Assembly (NCBI RefSeq): GCF_905397395.1
Contig: NZ_CAJPVH010000011.1
Span: forward strand, 1 to 64,000
DNA: 64,000 nucleotides
From: Cupriavidus campinensis
Lineage (GTDB): Bacteria; Pseudomonadota; Gammaproteobacteria; Burkholderiales; Burkholderiaceae
Direction: 5' to 3'
In this document: in pieces, positions 25,569 to 34,214 of the stretch
Layout of the letters: each line of letters starts with the position of its first letter
Numbering within the stretch: position 1 is the stretch's first letter
Program-made: the position numbers and the translations under genes
The notes under the pieces: generated by a model
What the model was told of the DNA's origin: nothing
Seen by the model: only the letters and a program-made list of their open reading frames with translations
Databases searched by the model: none

Positions 25569-25606
25569 GGAACCGGGCCGATGATGGGCGGTGCGTGGTC
25601 AGCCAG

Positions 25607-26806
25607 TCAGCGCCACGCGCTGCCCATCTGGATATAGAAGGCGTTCTGGTCACGGCTGTGGGCGATGTCGATTCCCATCGAAATACCGAGCTTGCGCGCG
25701 ATGACATAGCGGAAGCCGGTGCCCACGCTGACCACGGTGCTGGCGTCCGCGAAATCATTCCAGCGCCCGTACGCCTTGCCCACCCCGCTGAAGGCGAGTA
25801 CAGACCAGCGCGGCGTCACGTCCCAGCGCAACTCCACTTCCGAGACGACGGCGTTGCGATCCTGGTAGCGGCCCACCTGCACGCCGCGCAGATCGACATA
25901 GGGTTGTGCATAGAACGGCACATCGCCGGTCGAGAACCTGGTGTCGGCGCGCAGCCCCAGGATCAGCGTGCGCGCGATGGGCAGCCAGGTGAAACCGCGC
26001 GCGTTATACATATTGAAGTCCTGCGAACTGCCGAGTGCCCCGCGTGCGAACTGGGCCTCGAATTCGGCATAAATACCGCGACCCGGAAAGAAAATATTGT
26101 CGCGGGAGTCATAATCGACTACGAGTGCACCCTTTCCGATGCGCTGTTCGCTGGTCACTCCCCCCACTTCCGGGGCGCTGCCGCCGAATTTGAATGTGGC
26201 CGTGGAATCGAAATAGGTATAACGCGGCCCGACATACCAGCGCGAATCGGCCACACGGAACAGCACTTGCTGCACCAGGAACACGCCGTCGAGCGAATAG
26301 TGGCGCGGCTGGTTCGACAGCCCGAAATACTCGAGATTTGCGCTCACCTTGGCAATCGCACCCAGATAGCGGATGCGGTCGCCCTGCCAGGTATGGAAAT
26401 GCGCGAGCCCGGCTGCCCAGGTGCCATTTTCGGTATAGGCGCCGCCAATGCCGGTGATATTGGGCGGCGCGGGGCCTTCACCGCTGGCGTGGGACTCGGC
26501 GGCGCGGTCCGCCAGCGATTGCGAGAAGAACAGCAGCCCAAGCCCCAGGCCATAGCCGACCGCCGGCTCCGTGATGATGGTCGGCACGGGCAGCGCGCCC
26601 TTGTGGTGGAGCAGGAAATCGCTCATGTCGAGCATGCCGTCCTCGGGATCGAAGAACGACAGCGGCGGCTTTTCCGTCTTTCCCGGCGCGGCGGCTGGCG
26701 GCTGCGCCTGCGAAGGGACCAGCGCGTCCGGTACGGGCTGGGCCAGAACGCCCGATGCGGCAGCCGCACTGAGGCCCGCGATCAGGGCCCGGGCGAATGG
26801 ATGCAT
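25607..26806 (-). CDS. Omp85-superfamily (BamA/TamA-type) outer-membrane barrel protein
   Basis: About 399 residues. A signal peptide (cleavage near 'GVLAQP') and a Pro/Ala-rich linker of about 35 residues lead to 'PTIITEPAVGYGLGLGLLFF', the first strands of a bacterial surface antigen (D15) barrel; 'DYDSRDNIFFPGRGIYAEFE' is the diagnostic Omp85 segment. There is no room for POTRA domains, so it is a barrel-only member. The last residues are 'GSAWR' rather than the usual terminal aromatic. The ATG at 26806 follows GAGAG; one at 26818 is equally possible. No partner gene is adjacent. Confidence 0.87.
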   Translation of the reverse strand: MHPFARALIAGLSAAAASGVLAQPVPDALVPSQAQPPAAAPGKTEKPPLSFFDPEDGMLDMSDFLLHHKGALPVPTIITEPAVGYGLGLGLLFFSQSLADRAAESHASGEGPAPPNITGIGGAYTENGTWAAGLAHFHTWQGDRIRYLGAIAKVSANLEYFGLSNQPRHYSLDGVFLVQQVLFRVADSRWYVGPRYTYFDSTATFKFGGSAPEVGGVTSEQRIGKGALVVDYDSRDNIFFPGRGIYAEFEAQFARGALGSSQDFNMYNARGFTWLPIARTLILGLRADTRFSTGDVPFYAQPYVDLRGVQVGRYQDRNAVVSEVELRWDVTPRWSVLAFSGVGKAYGRWNDFADASTVVSVGTGFRYVIARKLGISMGIDIAHSRDQNAFYIQMGSAWR

Positions 26807-26818
26807 GGTGGCTCTCAT

Positions 26819-27287
26819 CGATGAGCTGGCGTGCGCGATGGGGCGACGCTCTGCGGCGAATGTAACGTAGCCTGCGCCCCCGTGACCGGATTGCCGATAT
26901 GAACGTTCTTGCGGGCGTGTTTAGTTTTCTTTTTCGCGCGGCCCGGGCCAGTGTCGATGCCGTACCTTGCAACTTACCCGCTCGGGTCATCCGGTTTAAC
27001 TCGACAGAAAATCAGTCCACCCGGATGGGTGATTATCTAGGGGATTATTCCCGGTGCTAATTTAGATACCAGCGGTATTTAAATCAAATCACAATAAAAT
27101 TGAATTCACATTTTTTGCAAGATTTGCCAGACTAAGTCGGAACATGGCATGCGGCACATGTTCCGGCGCGCACGGCGTATGCGCGCACGCAACCGAAGGC
27201 AACGAACAGACGGCTATTTCCGCCGCGCTTACGCGCCGGCGAGTCATCGCGCGACTTGATCGATTGGATGCAAAGGGGGTAAGCGCA
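26819..27287. other. 469-bp intergenic region with an AT-rich core
   Basis: From about 26990 to 27140 the sequence is much richer in A and T than its surroundings. It contains a CACCC-GGAT-GGGTG hairpin (27019-27032), a 25-bp near-palindrome (27060-27084) and an A/T-rich tract to about 27125. The frame upstream of the MarR GTG is open here but has no coding character. Best read as the promoter/operator region of the MarR gene, perhaps of foreign origin. Confidence 0.6.
27060..27084. promoter_or_regulatory. 25-bp near-perfect palindrome, candidate MarR operator
   Basis: Left arm ATTTAGATACC (27060-27070), centre AGC, right arm GGTATTTAAAT (27074-27084): 10 of 11 positions pair. Length and symmetry fit a dimeric winged-helix repressor such as MarR. 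It lies 204 bp before the MarR start codon. Confidence 0.6.
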
Positions 27288-27728
27288 GTGAACCACTACA
27301 CCAAAGACAACTTCCAGCTCACACAGAGCATCGGCTTTCATCTCAACAAGGCCCGCAACAGCCTGCTGCTGGAGATGGATTCGGCCTTGCGCCCGCTGGA
27401 CATCAACGGCCAGCAGATGGGCATCCTGCTGTCGCTGAACCGCGGCATGGCGACCACGCCGTTCGAGATCAGCAAGCTGCTGGGCATCGACAGCGGGCTG
27501 ATGACGCGCATGCTCGACAAGCTGGAGGAAAAGCGGCTGCTGGAGCGCAGCCGCAGCATCGACGACCGGCGCGTCGTCAACCTGATCCTGACCGAGAAAG
27601 GCAAGGCGGTTGCCACGCAGATTCCCGATATCGCGCCGGAGGTGCTGAACCACCACCTGAAGGGCTTCAGCGAGGAAGAATTCGAGGAATTCCGCCGGCT
27701 GCTCCAGAAGTTCGTTACCGGCAACTGA
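27288..27728 (+). CDS. MarR-family transcriptional regulator
   Basis: 146 residues from a GTG (27288-27290) preceded by AAAGGGGG with 8 nt spacing, a much better start than the ATG at 27144, whose extra 48 residues are Cys/Arg-rich. The winged helix ('EISKLLGIDSGLMTRMLDKLEEKRLLER' region, about residues 55-85, with 'DDRRVVNLILTEKG' as the wing) is standard. In Burkholderiales this subtype often precedes an EmrAB/NodT-like efflux operon; here no transporter follows and the next gene is convergent, so it is an orphan, presumably autoregulated through the upstream palindrome (inference). A GC-rich hairpin (27744-27767) straddles the convergent stop codon. Confidence 0.9.
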   Translation: MNHYTKDNFQLTQSIGFHLNKARNSLLLEMDSALRPLDINGQQMGILLSLNRGMATTPFEISKLLGIDSGLMTRMLDKLEEKRLLERSRSIDDRRVVNLILTEKGKAVATQIPDIAPEVLNHHLKGFSEEEFEEFRRLLQKFVTGN

Positions 27729-27754
27729 CCGGAGCCGTTTCCCCCCTGCCGCCG

Positions 27755-29617
27755 CTAGGCGGCGGGGCGGGACAGGCTGTCCACGGCGCGCCACGCCGTA
27801 TCGACCGCCCCCGTCACCGATGCACTGCCGGCGCTGTCCGCGCCAGCAATCCGCACATTGCCCACCCCACGCCCGGCCTGCTCCAGCGCGGCCTGCAGGG
27901 TGGCGTCGTCCGGCGCCAGTCCGCCAGGCATATAGCTGTAGCCATGCGCCCAGCGGTTCAGCGTGATCGCACGCACCTGTTTCGATGAGGCAAAGCCGCC
28001 CGGGGCCAGCATGCGGTCCAGTTGGGCGCGGATTTCGCGTTCGAGGGCGTCGAAGGGCGTGCCGAGCAGGAAGGCCCGGCCGGCGCGGAAGCGCTCGCGC
28101 GCGCTCATGCCGCTGTCCGGCACGGTGGGCACGTAGAGCATGTGGAGGACCACCGGGTTGGCGGGATCGACAGCAGCGCCAGCCGGCGCCTCCAGCCACA
28201 GGTCCGAATACGGCATGGTTGGCGCGTGGACGCGCCACGCCTTGAGGGTCTCGAAGGCGCGCCAGTCGTCCAGCGCCACCTTCGTATACACCACCGGCGC
28301 CTTCACGCACGCGCGCAGCGTGGCCTTGGCCGGCGCCGGCAGCGTCGGCAGGATGAACGGCACCATCATGTTGTAGCCGGCCACCACCACGTGCTGCGCC
28401 TCCACGCGTTGCAGGTTGCCCTGCCAGCCATAGGTCACGCGCGTGATGCGCACATCGGGTTCGATGGCCACCGCCGTGCTGTTCAGGCGCACGCGCACCG
28501 GGCTGCCGTCGCGGTCCAGCCGGGCATAGTCGAAGCGGGCATCGGCCAGCCCCGCACCGCCGCGCGGCGCCGTGGACACGCCCGGCACCAGGGCCTGGAT
28601 CAGCGCCCGGGCCAGCGTGGCGTTGCCATCGGCAAACCAGAGCCGCGAGGCCGGCGACTTGCCGAGGCGCGGATCGAGCACCCGCGCAGGCATGCCCGCG
28701 CCCGCCGGCAGGCCGATGGCGATGGCCTGCGCCACCGAGATGCCATCCGCGTCGAGCGCATAGGCATCGTGGCTGCGGCTGCGCAGGAAACGCACGCCCG
28801 GCAGGCCCAGCCCCGCTTTCTCGCGCAGGAATACCGCGTAGCGCGTGCGCTGGATGTAGGCCGTGCGATCGGCCCCAATCATGTCGGCGAGATAGTCCAC
28901 CCCGCCCTGCGCCAGCCGCAGCAGGGCCTGCCGGTCTGCCGGGGGCAGCGGCGCGGCATCGAGAAAATGGGCGATGGCGTCAGTGGGCGGCTGGCCGCCC
29001 ACGTTCCGGGCATCGATCCCGTCTGCGAACGGGTCGCCCGCGAGCCACTGGTCGCGGCCGAAGTGCTCGGCGTCGAAAAACACCGCGCGGCCCAGGCCCC
29101 GGCGCTGATAGGCGTCTCCCTGGCTCGGTGGCGGCGCGGTGCGGATGTCGATGCCCACCCCGGCCAGCATCGCACGCATGGCCGTACTGTCGGTGGCGGA
29201 TGGCGGCATCTCGGCGCTGCCGCCGTAGCTCACCAGCGTCTTGCCGCGCACCGTGAATTCGTTGCGCTTGGCGTGGCCGCCGAAGTCGTCGTGATTGTCG
29301 AGGATCAGGATGCGCCGGTCCGCGCCAAACTTCTGGCGATAGAACCACGCCGTGGCCAGCCCGCTGATGCCGCCGCCCACCACCACGAGGTCATACGATT
29401 CGCGCGCCAGCACGGTCGGGTACGTAGTGCCTTCGCGCGCCAGGCCGTGGGCCAGCGTGAACGTGCCGGCGTGGTTGCCGCGCAGCCCGGTCAGCGCAGG
29501 CGGGTAGCCGGCCGCTGCGGCCTGGGCCCGTGCCTGACCAACCAGCCCCGCCGGGGCAATACCGGCCGCAATGCTCAGCGCGGCGCCATTGAGGAAGTCT
29601 CTACGGGTGATCGTCAT
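27755..29617 (-). CDS. Tat-exported FAD-dependent oxidoreductase, spermidine-dehydrogenase (SpdH)-like
   Basis: 620 residues. The N-terminus 'TRRDFLNGAALS' is a twin-arginine signal (cleavage near residue 32). The dinucleotide-binding motif 'DLVVVGGGISGLATAWF' lies at about 76-92, with FAD-contact 'ILILDNHDDFGGHAKRNEF' some 25 residues on, a combination I associate with the periplasmic spermidine dehydrogenase/amine oxidase-like family. A C-terminal FAD segment 'GNVRIAGADSAG' is also present. It follows the tri-heme cytochrome c gene by 5 bp, so electrons probably pass from flavin to the cytochrome. The substrate (polyamine, amine or other) is not proven. The TAA/TAG region is convergent with MarR. 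Confidence 0.88.
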   Translation of the reverse strand: MTITRRDFLNGAALSIAAGIAPAGLVGQARAQAAAAGYPPALTGLRGNHAGTFTLAHGLAREGTTYPTVLARESYDLVVVGGGISGLATAWFYRQKFGADRRILILDNHDDFGGHAKRNEFTVRGKTLVSYGGSAEMPPSATDSTAMRAMLAGVGIDIRTAPPPSQGDAYQRRGLGRAVFFDAEHFGRDQWLAGDPFADGIDARNVGGQPPTDAIAHFLDAAPLPPADRQALLRLAQGGVDYLADMIGADRTAYIQRTRYAVFLREKAGLGLPGVRFLRSRSHDAYALDADGISVAQAIAIGLPAGAGMPARVLDPRLGKSPASRLWFADGNATLARALIQALVPGVSTAPRGGAGLADARFDYARLDRDGSPVRVRLNSTAVAIEPDVRITRVTYGWQGNLQRVEAQHVVVAGYNMMVPFILPTLPAPAKATLRACVKAPVVYTKVALDDWRAFETLKAWRVHAPTMPYSDLWLEAPAGAAVDPANPVVLHMLYVPTVPDSGMSARERFRAGRAFLLGTPFDALEREIRAQLDRMLAPGGFASSKQVRAITLNRWAHGYSYMPGGLAPDDATLQAALEQAGRGVGNVRIAGADSAGSASVTGAVDTAWRAVDSLSRPAA

Positions 29618-29622
29618 GGGCG

Positions 29623-30960
29623 TCAGCGCGATGGGGGCCGTACGGGTTCGGGCGTGGGCGTGCCGAGTTCGCGCCGGCGGGCGGCCACGGCGGCCTCCGT
29701 CACGGGCGCGGCGCGGTTGCCCCAGCTGCCGCGGATGAACGTGAGCAGGTTGGCCAGCTCCTGGTCTTCCATGGTCCAGCCATAGCCGGGCATGTGGTAA
29801 TCGGTGGGCGCGGTGCCCACGCGCGCGGTCACGGCGCCCTCGAGCAGCAGGTTGATCAGCGACGCCGGGTCCGGATCGGCCACGGTCGGGTTGCCCGCCA
29901 GCGGCGGAAACACCCGCGCGAAGCCGCGTCCGTTGGCGTTGTGGCAAGGCATGCAGAACGTGGCGTACTGGCGCGCGCCGGCAGCGTCGAAACGGCCCTG
30001 CTCCAGCAGCGTGGTCACGGCGGGGTCGTAGCGGAATGGCTGGGTTTCGCCGCGCGTGCCCGGCAACGATTTTAGATAGGTGGCCACGGCGTCCAGATCG
30101 GCCGGCGCCATATGCTGCGTGGAGGCAGCGATTACCGTGGACATCGGCCCGAAGGAGGTGGCGTGGGCGTTGCGGCCGGTACGCAGGTACTCGGCCACAT
30201 CCGCCTTCGACCACGCGCCGAGGCCGGTGATCTGGTCGCCGGTCAGGTTCGTGGCCGACCATCCTTCCACGGAGGCGCCCGCCAGGAAGTGCCGGCTGCG
30301 CTCGTCCAGCCCCTTCTCGCCATACAGCGGCCCGCGCGGCGTATGGCAGGCGCCGCAGTGCGCCACGGCCTGCACCACGTAGGCGCCCCGATTCCAGGCG
30401 GCGCCCCTGGCGGCGTCGGTGCGCACCGGGTCATCGCGCAAGTTCAGCCAGTTCCAGGGCACCAGCAGCCAGCGCATGCTGTACGGCCAGCGCATCTCGG
30501 CGCCCGGGTTGGACTGGCTGACCGGCTTGACCTCGGCGCGCAGGTAGGCGTAGAGCGCCGCCACGTCGTCACGCGTCATGCGCGCATAGGACGTGTACGG
30601 CATGGCCGGATAGAGACGCTTGCCGTCGCGCGCCACGCCACGGCGCACGGCGCGGTCGAAGTCATCGAGCGAATACTGGCCGAGGCCCGTGGCGGCGTCG
30701 GGCGTGATGTTGGTCGAATAGACCGTGCCGGCGCCGGTGCGCAGCGGCAGGCCGCCGGCCATGGGCGCCCCGCCCTCCCTGGTATGGCAGGCGGCGCAGT
30801 TGGCGATGCCCGCCAGGTAGCGGCCGCGCGCGATCTGCTCCGGGGACGGCGCGCTCGCCGGCGCCGCGGCCCGCGCGGGCCGCGCCGGCCGTACGGTCAT
30901 CACGGTCAAGGCCGCAAGCACGGCGAGGGCGGCCGGCAACCACCTTCCGAAACATCGCAT
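29623..30960 (-). CDS. Tri-heme cytochrome c (alcohol/gluconate dehydrogenase cytochrome-subunit type)
   Basis: 445 residues with a signal peptide and three CxxCH heme sites: CAACH (55-59), CGACH (about 201-205) and CMPCH (about 335-339). Each lies in its own class I cytochrome domain with a distal methionine ('YPAMPYTSYARM', 'HMAPADLDAV', 'YHMPGYGW'). The layout is that of the membrane-associated cytochrome subunit of periplasmic dehydrogenases, which passes electrons to quinone or an oxidase. ATG 30960 is chosen because AGGA precedes it by 8 nt; 30969 and 30987 are alternatives. It is first in the operon with the FAD oxidoreductase, and diverges from the MocR gene. Confidence 0.92.
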   Translation of the reverse strand: MRCFGRWLPAALAVLAALTVMTVRPARPARAAAPASAPSPEQIARGRYLAGIANCAACHTREGGAPMAGGLPLRTGAGTVYSTNITPDAATGLGQYSLDDFDRAVRRGVARDGKRLYPAMPYTSYARMTRDDVAALYAYLRAEVKPVSQSNPGAEMRWPYSMRWLLVPWNWLNLRDDPVRTDAARGAAWNRGAYVVQAVAHCGACHTPRGPLYGEKGLDERSRHFLAGASVEGWSATNLTGDQITGLGAWSKADVAEYLRTGRNAHATSFGPMSTVIAASTQHMAPADLDAVATYLKSLPGTRGETQPFRYDPAVTTLLEQGRFDAAGARQYATFCMPCHNANGRGFARVFPPLAGNPTVADPDPASLINLLLEGAVTARVGTAPTDYHMPGYGWTMEDQELANLLTFIRGSWGNRAAPVTEAAVAARRRELGTPTPEPVRPPSR

Positions 30961-31088
30961 GGGGCGCATCCTGTAATCGGACTGCATGGGGACGGATTGG
31001 ACCCAACATCTTGCGGCCTGAGCCCGAAACGGAACAGAATCAGCCGCATGACTTTTTACCGTATCAGATTTGCGCCGATTCCCAAAGC

Positions 31089-32501
31089 ATGAAACGTTAT
31101 GAAGCGTTGGCCGAGACACTGGCCGCCGACATCCGCAACGGCACGCTGCCGCCCGGCACGCGCCTGCCGTCCATCCGCAAGACGGTGGCCCAATATGGCG
31201 TGAGCCCGTCCACGGCCTTCCAGGCCTACTACCGGCTCGAAGAGCGCGGGCTGGTGCGGGCGCGCGAGCGGTCCGGCTATTACGTCGCGGGCGCCGCCAC
31301 CCGCGTGCTGCCAGCGCCCCGGGCGCACGCGCCGCAGAAGGTGTCCACCGAGGTCGATGTGTCCCGGCTGGTCTTCTCCGTGCTGGATGGCGCGCGCGAG
31401 CGCGATCTGGTGCAGTTCGGCTCCGCCTTCCCCTCGCCCGAACTGTTCCCGTGGGAGCGGCTCGGCAAGGCGCTGGCGCGCGCCGGCCGCGAGCTCGATC
31501 CGTGGAACAGCGTGGACGACCTGCCGCCGGGCAACGCCGTGCTGCGGCAGCAGATCGGGCTGCGCTACCTCGGTACCGGCGCGCCGCAGCCGGTGGACGA
31601 CATCATCGTCACCAACGGCGCGCTCGACGCCCTGAACCTGTGCCTGATGGCCGTGACCGAGCCGGGCGATGTGGTGGCCATCGAGTCGCCGGGGTTCTAC
31701 GCCGCGCTCCAGGCGCTGGAGCGGCTCCGGCTCAAGGCGGTGGAAATTCCGGTCGACCCCGTGCATGGCCTCGATCTGGACGCACTGGAGGCGGCGCTCG
31801 GGCGCCATCGCATCAAGGCGTGCTGGTTCATGACCCAGTTCCAGAACCCGATGGGCGCCAGCATGGTCGAGGACCGCAAGCGCGCGCTGGTGGCCCTGCT
31901 CGCGCGCCACGGTGTGCCGCTGATCGAGGACGATGTCTATGGCGAGCTGTACTTCGGCAATCGCTGCCCGCTGCCGGCCAAGGCGTTCGACACCGAAGGG
32001 CTCGTGATGCACTGCAGTTCGTTCTCGAAGACGCTCGCGCCGGGCTTCCGCATCGGCTGGGTGGCGCCCGGGCGCTACGGCGAGGCCATCCGCCATCTGA
32101 AGCTGATGACCACGCTGTCCGCCGGCGTACCCACGCAACTGGCGCTGGCCGAATACCTGCGCCATGGCAGCTACGACAAGCACCTGCGCCGGCTGCGCCA
32201 TGTGCTGGAAATGCAGCAGGGGCAGATGATCGCAGCCATTGGCCGGCATTTCCCCGACGATGTGCGCGTATCGCAGCCTGACGGCGGCTATTTCCTGTGG
32301 GTGGAGCTGGCCGAAGGCTTCGACGCACTGGCGCTGCATCAGGCCGCCCGGGCCGCGGGCATCGGCATCGCGCCGGGGCCGGTGTTCTCGGCGCGGCAGG
32401 GCTATCGCCATTGCATCCGGATCAACTACGGGCACGCCTGGAACGATACGGCCGAGGCCGCCGTGAAGACGCTGGGCACGCTGGCCAAAGCCCGCCGATA
32501 G
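31089..32501 (+). CDS. MocR-type regulator (GntR HTH fused to class I aminotransferase domain)
   Basis: 470 residues. The GntR-type winged helix fills about residues 1-70 ('YEALAETLAADIRNGTLPPG', 'LPSIRKTVAQYGVSPSTAFQ'). From about 95 to the end is an aminotransferase fold with 'TNGALDALNLCL', 'FQNPMGASM', 'IEDDVYGEL' and PLP-lysine K314 in 'SSFSKTLAPGFR'. MocR regulators sense PLP with an amine or amino acid. The start at 31089 opens the GntR domain; frames to 31011 add an unsupported tail. It is divergent from the cytochrome c/FAD pair (128 bp gap) and probably controls it, consistent with an amine substrate (inference). Confidence 0.93.
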   Translation: MKRYEALAETLAADIRNGTLPPGTRLPSIRKTVAQYGVSPSTAFQAYYRLEERGLVRARERSGYYVAGAATRVLPAPRAHAPQKVSTEVDVSRLVFSVLDGARERDLVQFGSAFPSPELFPWERLGKALARAGRELDPWNSVDDLPPGNAVLRQQIGLRYLGTGAPQPVDDIIVTNGALDALNLCLMAVTEPGDVVAIESPGFYAALQALERLRLKAVEIPVDPVHGLDLDALEAALGRHRIKACWFMTQFQNPMGASMVEDRKRALVALLARHGVPLIEDDVYGELYFGNRCPLPAKAFDTEGLVMHCSSFSKTLAPGFRIGWVAPGRYGEAIRHLKLMTTLSAGVPTQLALAEYLRHGSYDKHLRRLRHVLEMQQGQMIAAIGRHFPDDVRVSQPDGGYFLWVELAEGFDALALHQAARAAGIGIAPGPVFSARQGYRHCIRINYGHAWNDTAEAAVKTLGTLAKARR

Positions 32502-32519
32502 CGGCAGAAGCCCGACGAT

Positions 32520-34058
32520 TCAGGCGCGGCGGCGCCAGGCCCAGTACGCTTCCACCAGCCCGAAGCCGCCCTGCATGGCCAGCGCCAGCAGCGCTGCCGG
32601 CACTGCGCCGGCCAGCAGCAGCGTGGAATCGTTGAGCGCCAGGCCGGTGGCAATCCGTTCGCCGTAGCCGCCTGCCCCGACGAAGGCGGCGATGGTCGCC
32701 GTACCCACGCTGATGATGGTGGCCGTCTTCACGCCGGCCAGGATGATCGGCATCGCCAGCGGCAGTTCCACGTAGCGCAGCACCTGCGCGGGCCGGAAAC
32801 CCAGCGCGCGCGCCGCATCGCGCATGCCCTGCGCGATTTGTTGCAATCCGGTACAGGTGTTTCTGACGATGGGCAGCAGCGCGTAGAGGAACAGCGCGAC
32901 CATGGCCGGCCAGACGCCAATCTGGCCCAGCAGCGGAATCAGCATGGCCAGTAGCGCCAGCGACGGAATCGTCTGCAACACGCTCACCACGGCCAGCACC
33001 ACCTGCCCGAGCCGGCGCCGCCGCGCCGCGATGATCCCGAGCGGCACGCCCAGCAGCGTGGCCGCGCCCACCGCGCCGCCCACCAGCGCCAGATGCCGCA
33101 CGGTGAGGCGCCAGGTATCGGCGCTCCAGAGCACGCCGCCGAGGCCCTCGCGCCGGTCGCCCTTCTTTTCAGTCACCAACGCGGCCCCCGCCCCGCCCAC
33201 GAACCGCCGCGCGATGGCCGCGAACGACTCGCCATCGATTTCTGCCGCCGCGTTCATGTCGATCATGTCCGTCACGCTGATCCGCCCGGCCAGCCCCTGC
33301 AGCGCCTGCCATGCGGCGGGATGCCGGCGCGGTACGTCGAGCCGGTAGACCACCACGGCGTCGTAGCGCGGAAAGACGTGGCGGTCGTCCTCCAGCACGC
33401 GCAGGTGAAATTTGCGGATCTTGGCGTCGGTGGAATAGATGTCGGTGGCGTCGATCTGCCCCTCGGCCATTGCCTCGTAGGCAATGCCATGGTCGATGCC
33501 GACCGGCCGCTGCGGCAGGCCATAGCGCTGCGCCAGCATCGGCCAGCCATCGGCCCGGCCCAGGAACTCGTGCGACAGGCCAAGCCGCAGCCGGGGCTGG
33601 CCGGCGAGGTCGGACAGCTTGCGCAGGTTCCCCGCGCGGGCGTCGGCGACGGCGATCGCATAGGTATTCTCGAAGCCCAGCGGGATGCCCGCGCCAAGGC
33701 CCATCGGCGCCAGCGCGGCGTTGATCTGGGCCAGCGTGGCGCCGGGCGGCAGCTTCAGGATCTCGCCGGCCAGCGTGCCGGTGTAGTCGGGATAGAGGTC
33801 GATGCTGCCCGCCTTGAGCGCCTCGAAGACGATGGCGGTGTTGCCCAGGCCGGGCAGGTGGCGCGCCGCGCTATTCGCGGCGGCGGCGGCGGTCTGGGTC
33901 AGGATTTCACCGAGGATGTACGACTCGGTGAAGCGCTTGGAGCCCACGCGCAGCGGCTCGGCCTGGGCCGGGCGGGCCCACAGCAGGGCCGCCATGAGCG
34001 CCATCCACGCCACGAGCAGCGGGAATACGGTGGGAAAACGCTGGGTCGAGGCAGGCAA
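32520..34058 (-). CDS. Fused substrate-binding protein and permease, osmoprotectant/quaternary amine ABC transporter (OpuC/OsmF-YehYW type)
   Basis: 512 residues. After a signal-like N-terminus comes an OpuAC binding domain (about 33-300; 'LRVGSKRFTESYILGEI', 'LYPDYTGTL'), then a permease with five or six membrane helices (about 320-505) and the ABC-coupling EAA loop ('GMRDAARALGFRPAQVLRYVELPLAMPIILAG', in about 425-456). Such fusions import glycine betaine, choline or carnitine. An ATPase subunit is required but none is encoded beside it: upstream are a repeat and a cupin gene, and downstream is the convergent MocR gene. The ATPase must come from another locus. Confidence 0.92.
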   Translation of the reverse strand: MPASTQRFPTVFPLLVAWMALMAALLWARPAQAEPLRVGSKRFTESYILGEILTQTAAAAANSAARHLPGLGNTAIVFEALKAGSIDLYPDYTGTLAGEILKLPPGATLAQINAALAPMGLGAGIPLGFENTYAIAVADARAGNLRKLSDLAGQPRLRLGLSHEFLGRADGWPMLAQRYGLPQRPVGIDHGIAYEAMAEGQIDATDIYSTDAKIRKFHLRVLEDDRHVFPRYDAVVVYRLDVPRRHPAAWQALQGLAGRISVTDMIDMNAAAEIDGESFAAIARRFVGGAGAALVTEKKGDRREGLGGVLWSADTWRLTVRHLALVGGAVGAATLLGVPLGIIAARRRRLGQVVLAVVSVLQTIPSLALLAMLIPLLGQIGVWPAMVALFLYALLPIVRNTCTGLQQIAQGMRDAARALGFRPAQVLRYVELPLAMPIILAGVKTATIISVGTATIAAFVGAGGYGERIATGLALNDSTLLLAGAVPAALLALAMQGGFGLVEAYWAWRRRA

Positions 34059-34130
34059 GCCGGGGCTCCGCGTGGGGATGTCCCGACATCATAACGGCAG
34101 TGGATCAGGAAGTCGGGCCAGCCTGGCGGC

Positions 34131-34214
34131 CGGGTTGTGCGCCGGGTTGTGCGCCGGGTTGTGCGCCGGGTTAATCGCCGGATTGTGCGCCGGATTGGTT
34201 GCCGGATTGTGCGC
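34131..34214. repeat. Seven-copy 12-bp tandem array at the 3' end of the cupin gene
   Basis: Units of CGGGTTGTGCGC start at 34131, 34143, 34155, 34167, 34179, 34191 and 34203. On the minus strand each encodes a four-residue SGAQ/PGAQ unit in the cupin frame. The fourth unit reads CGGGTTAATCGC, which creates the TAA stop (34171-34173) of the cupin. Beyond it the same frame stays open through three more units to a TGA at 34105-34107. Confidence 0.95.

Noticed and set aside
27144..27287. Upstream ATG start for the MarR gene
   Set aside because: Extra residues are Cys/Arg-rich and the GTG at 27288 has a strong Shine-Dalgarno and the family N-terminus.
27744..27767. GC-rich hairpin between the MarR and FAD oxidoreductase stops as a terminator
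   Set aside because: The stem is good but neither strand has a T tract, so it is mentioned only as a hairpin in the MarR entry.
34131..34214. CRISPR-like periodicity
   Set aside because: Units are 12 bp, contiguous and without spacers; it is a simple tandem repeat. No cas gene is present.
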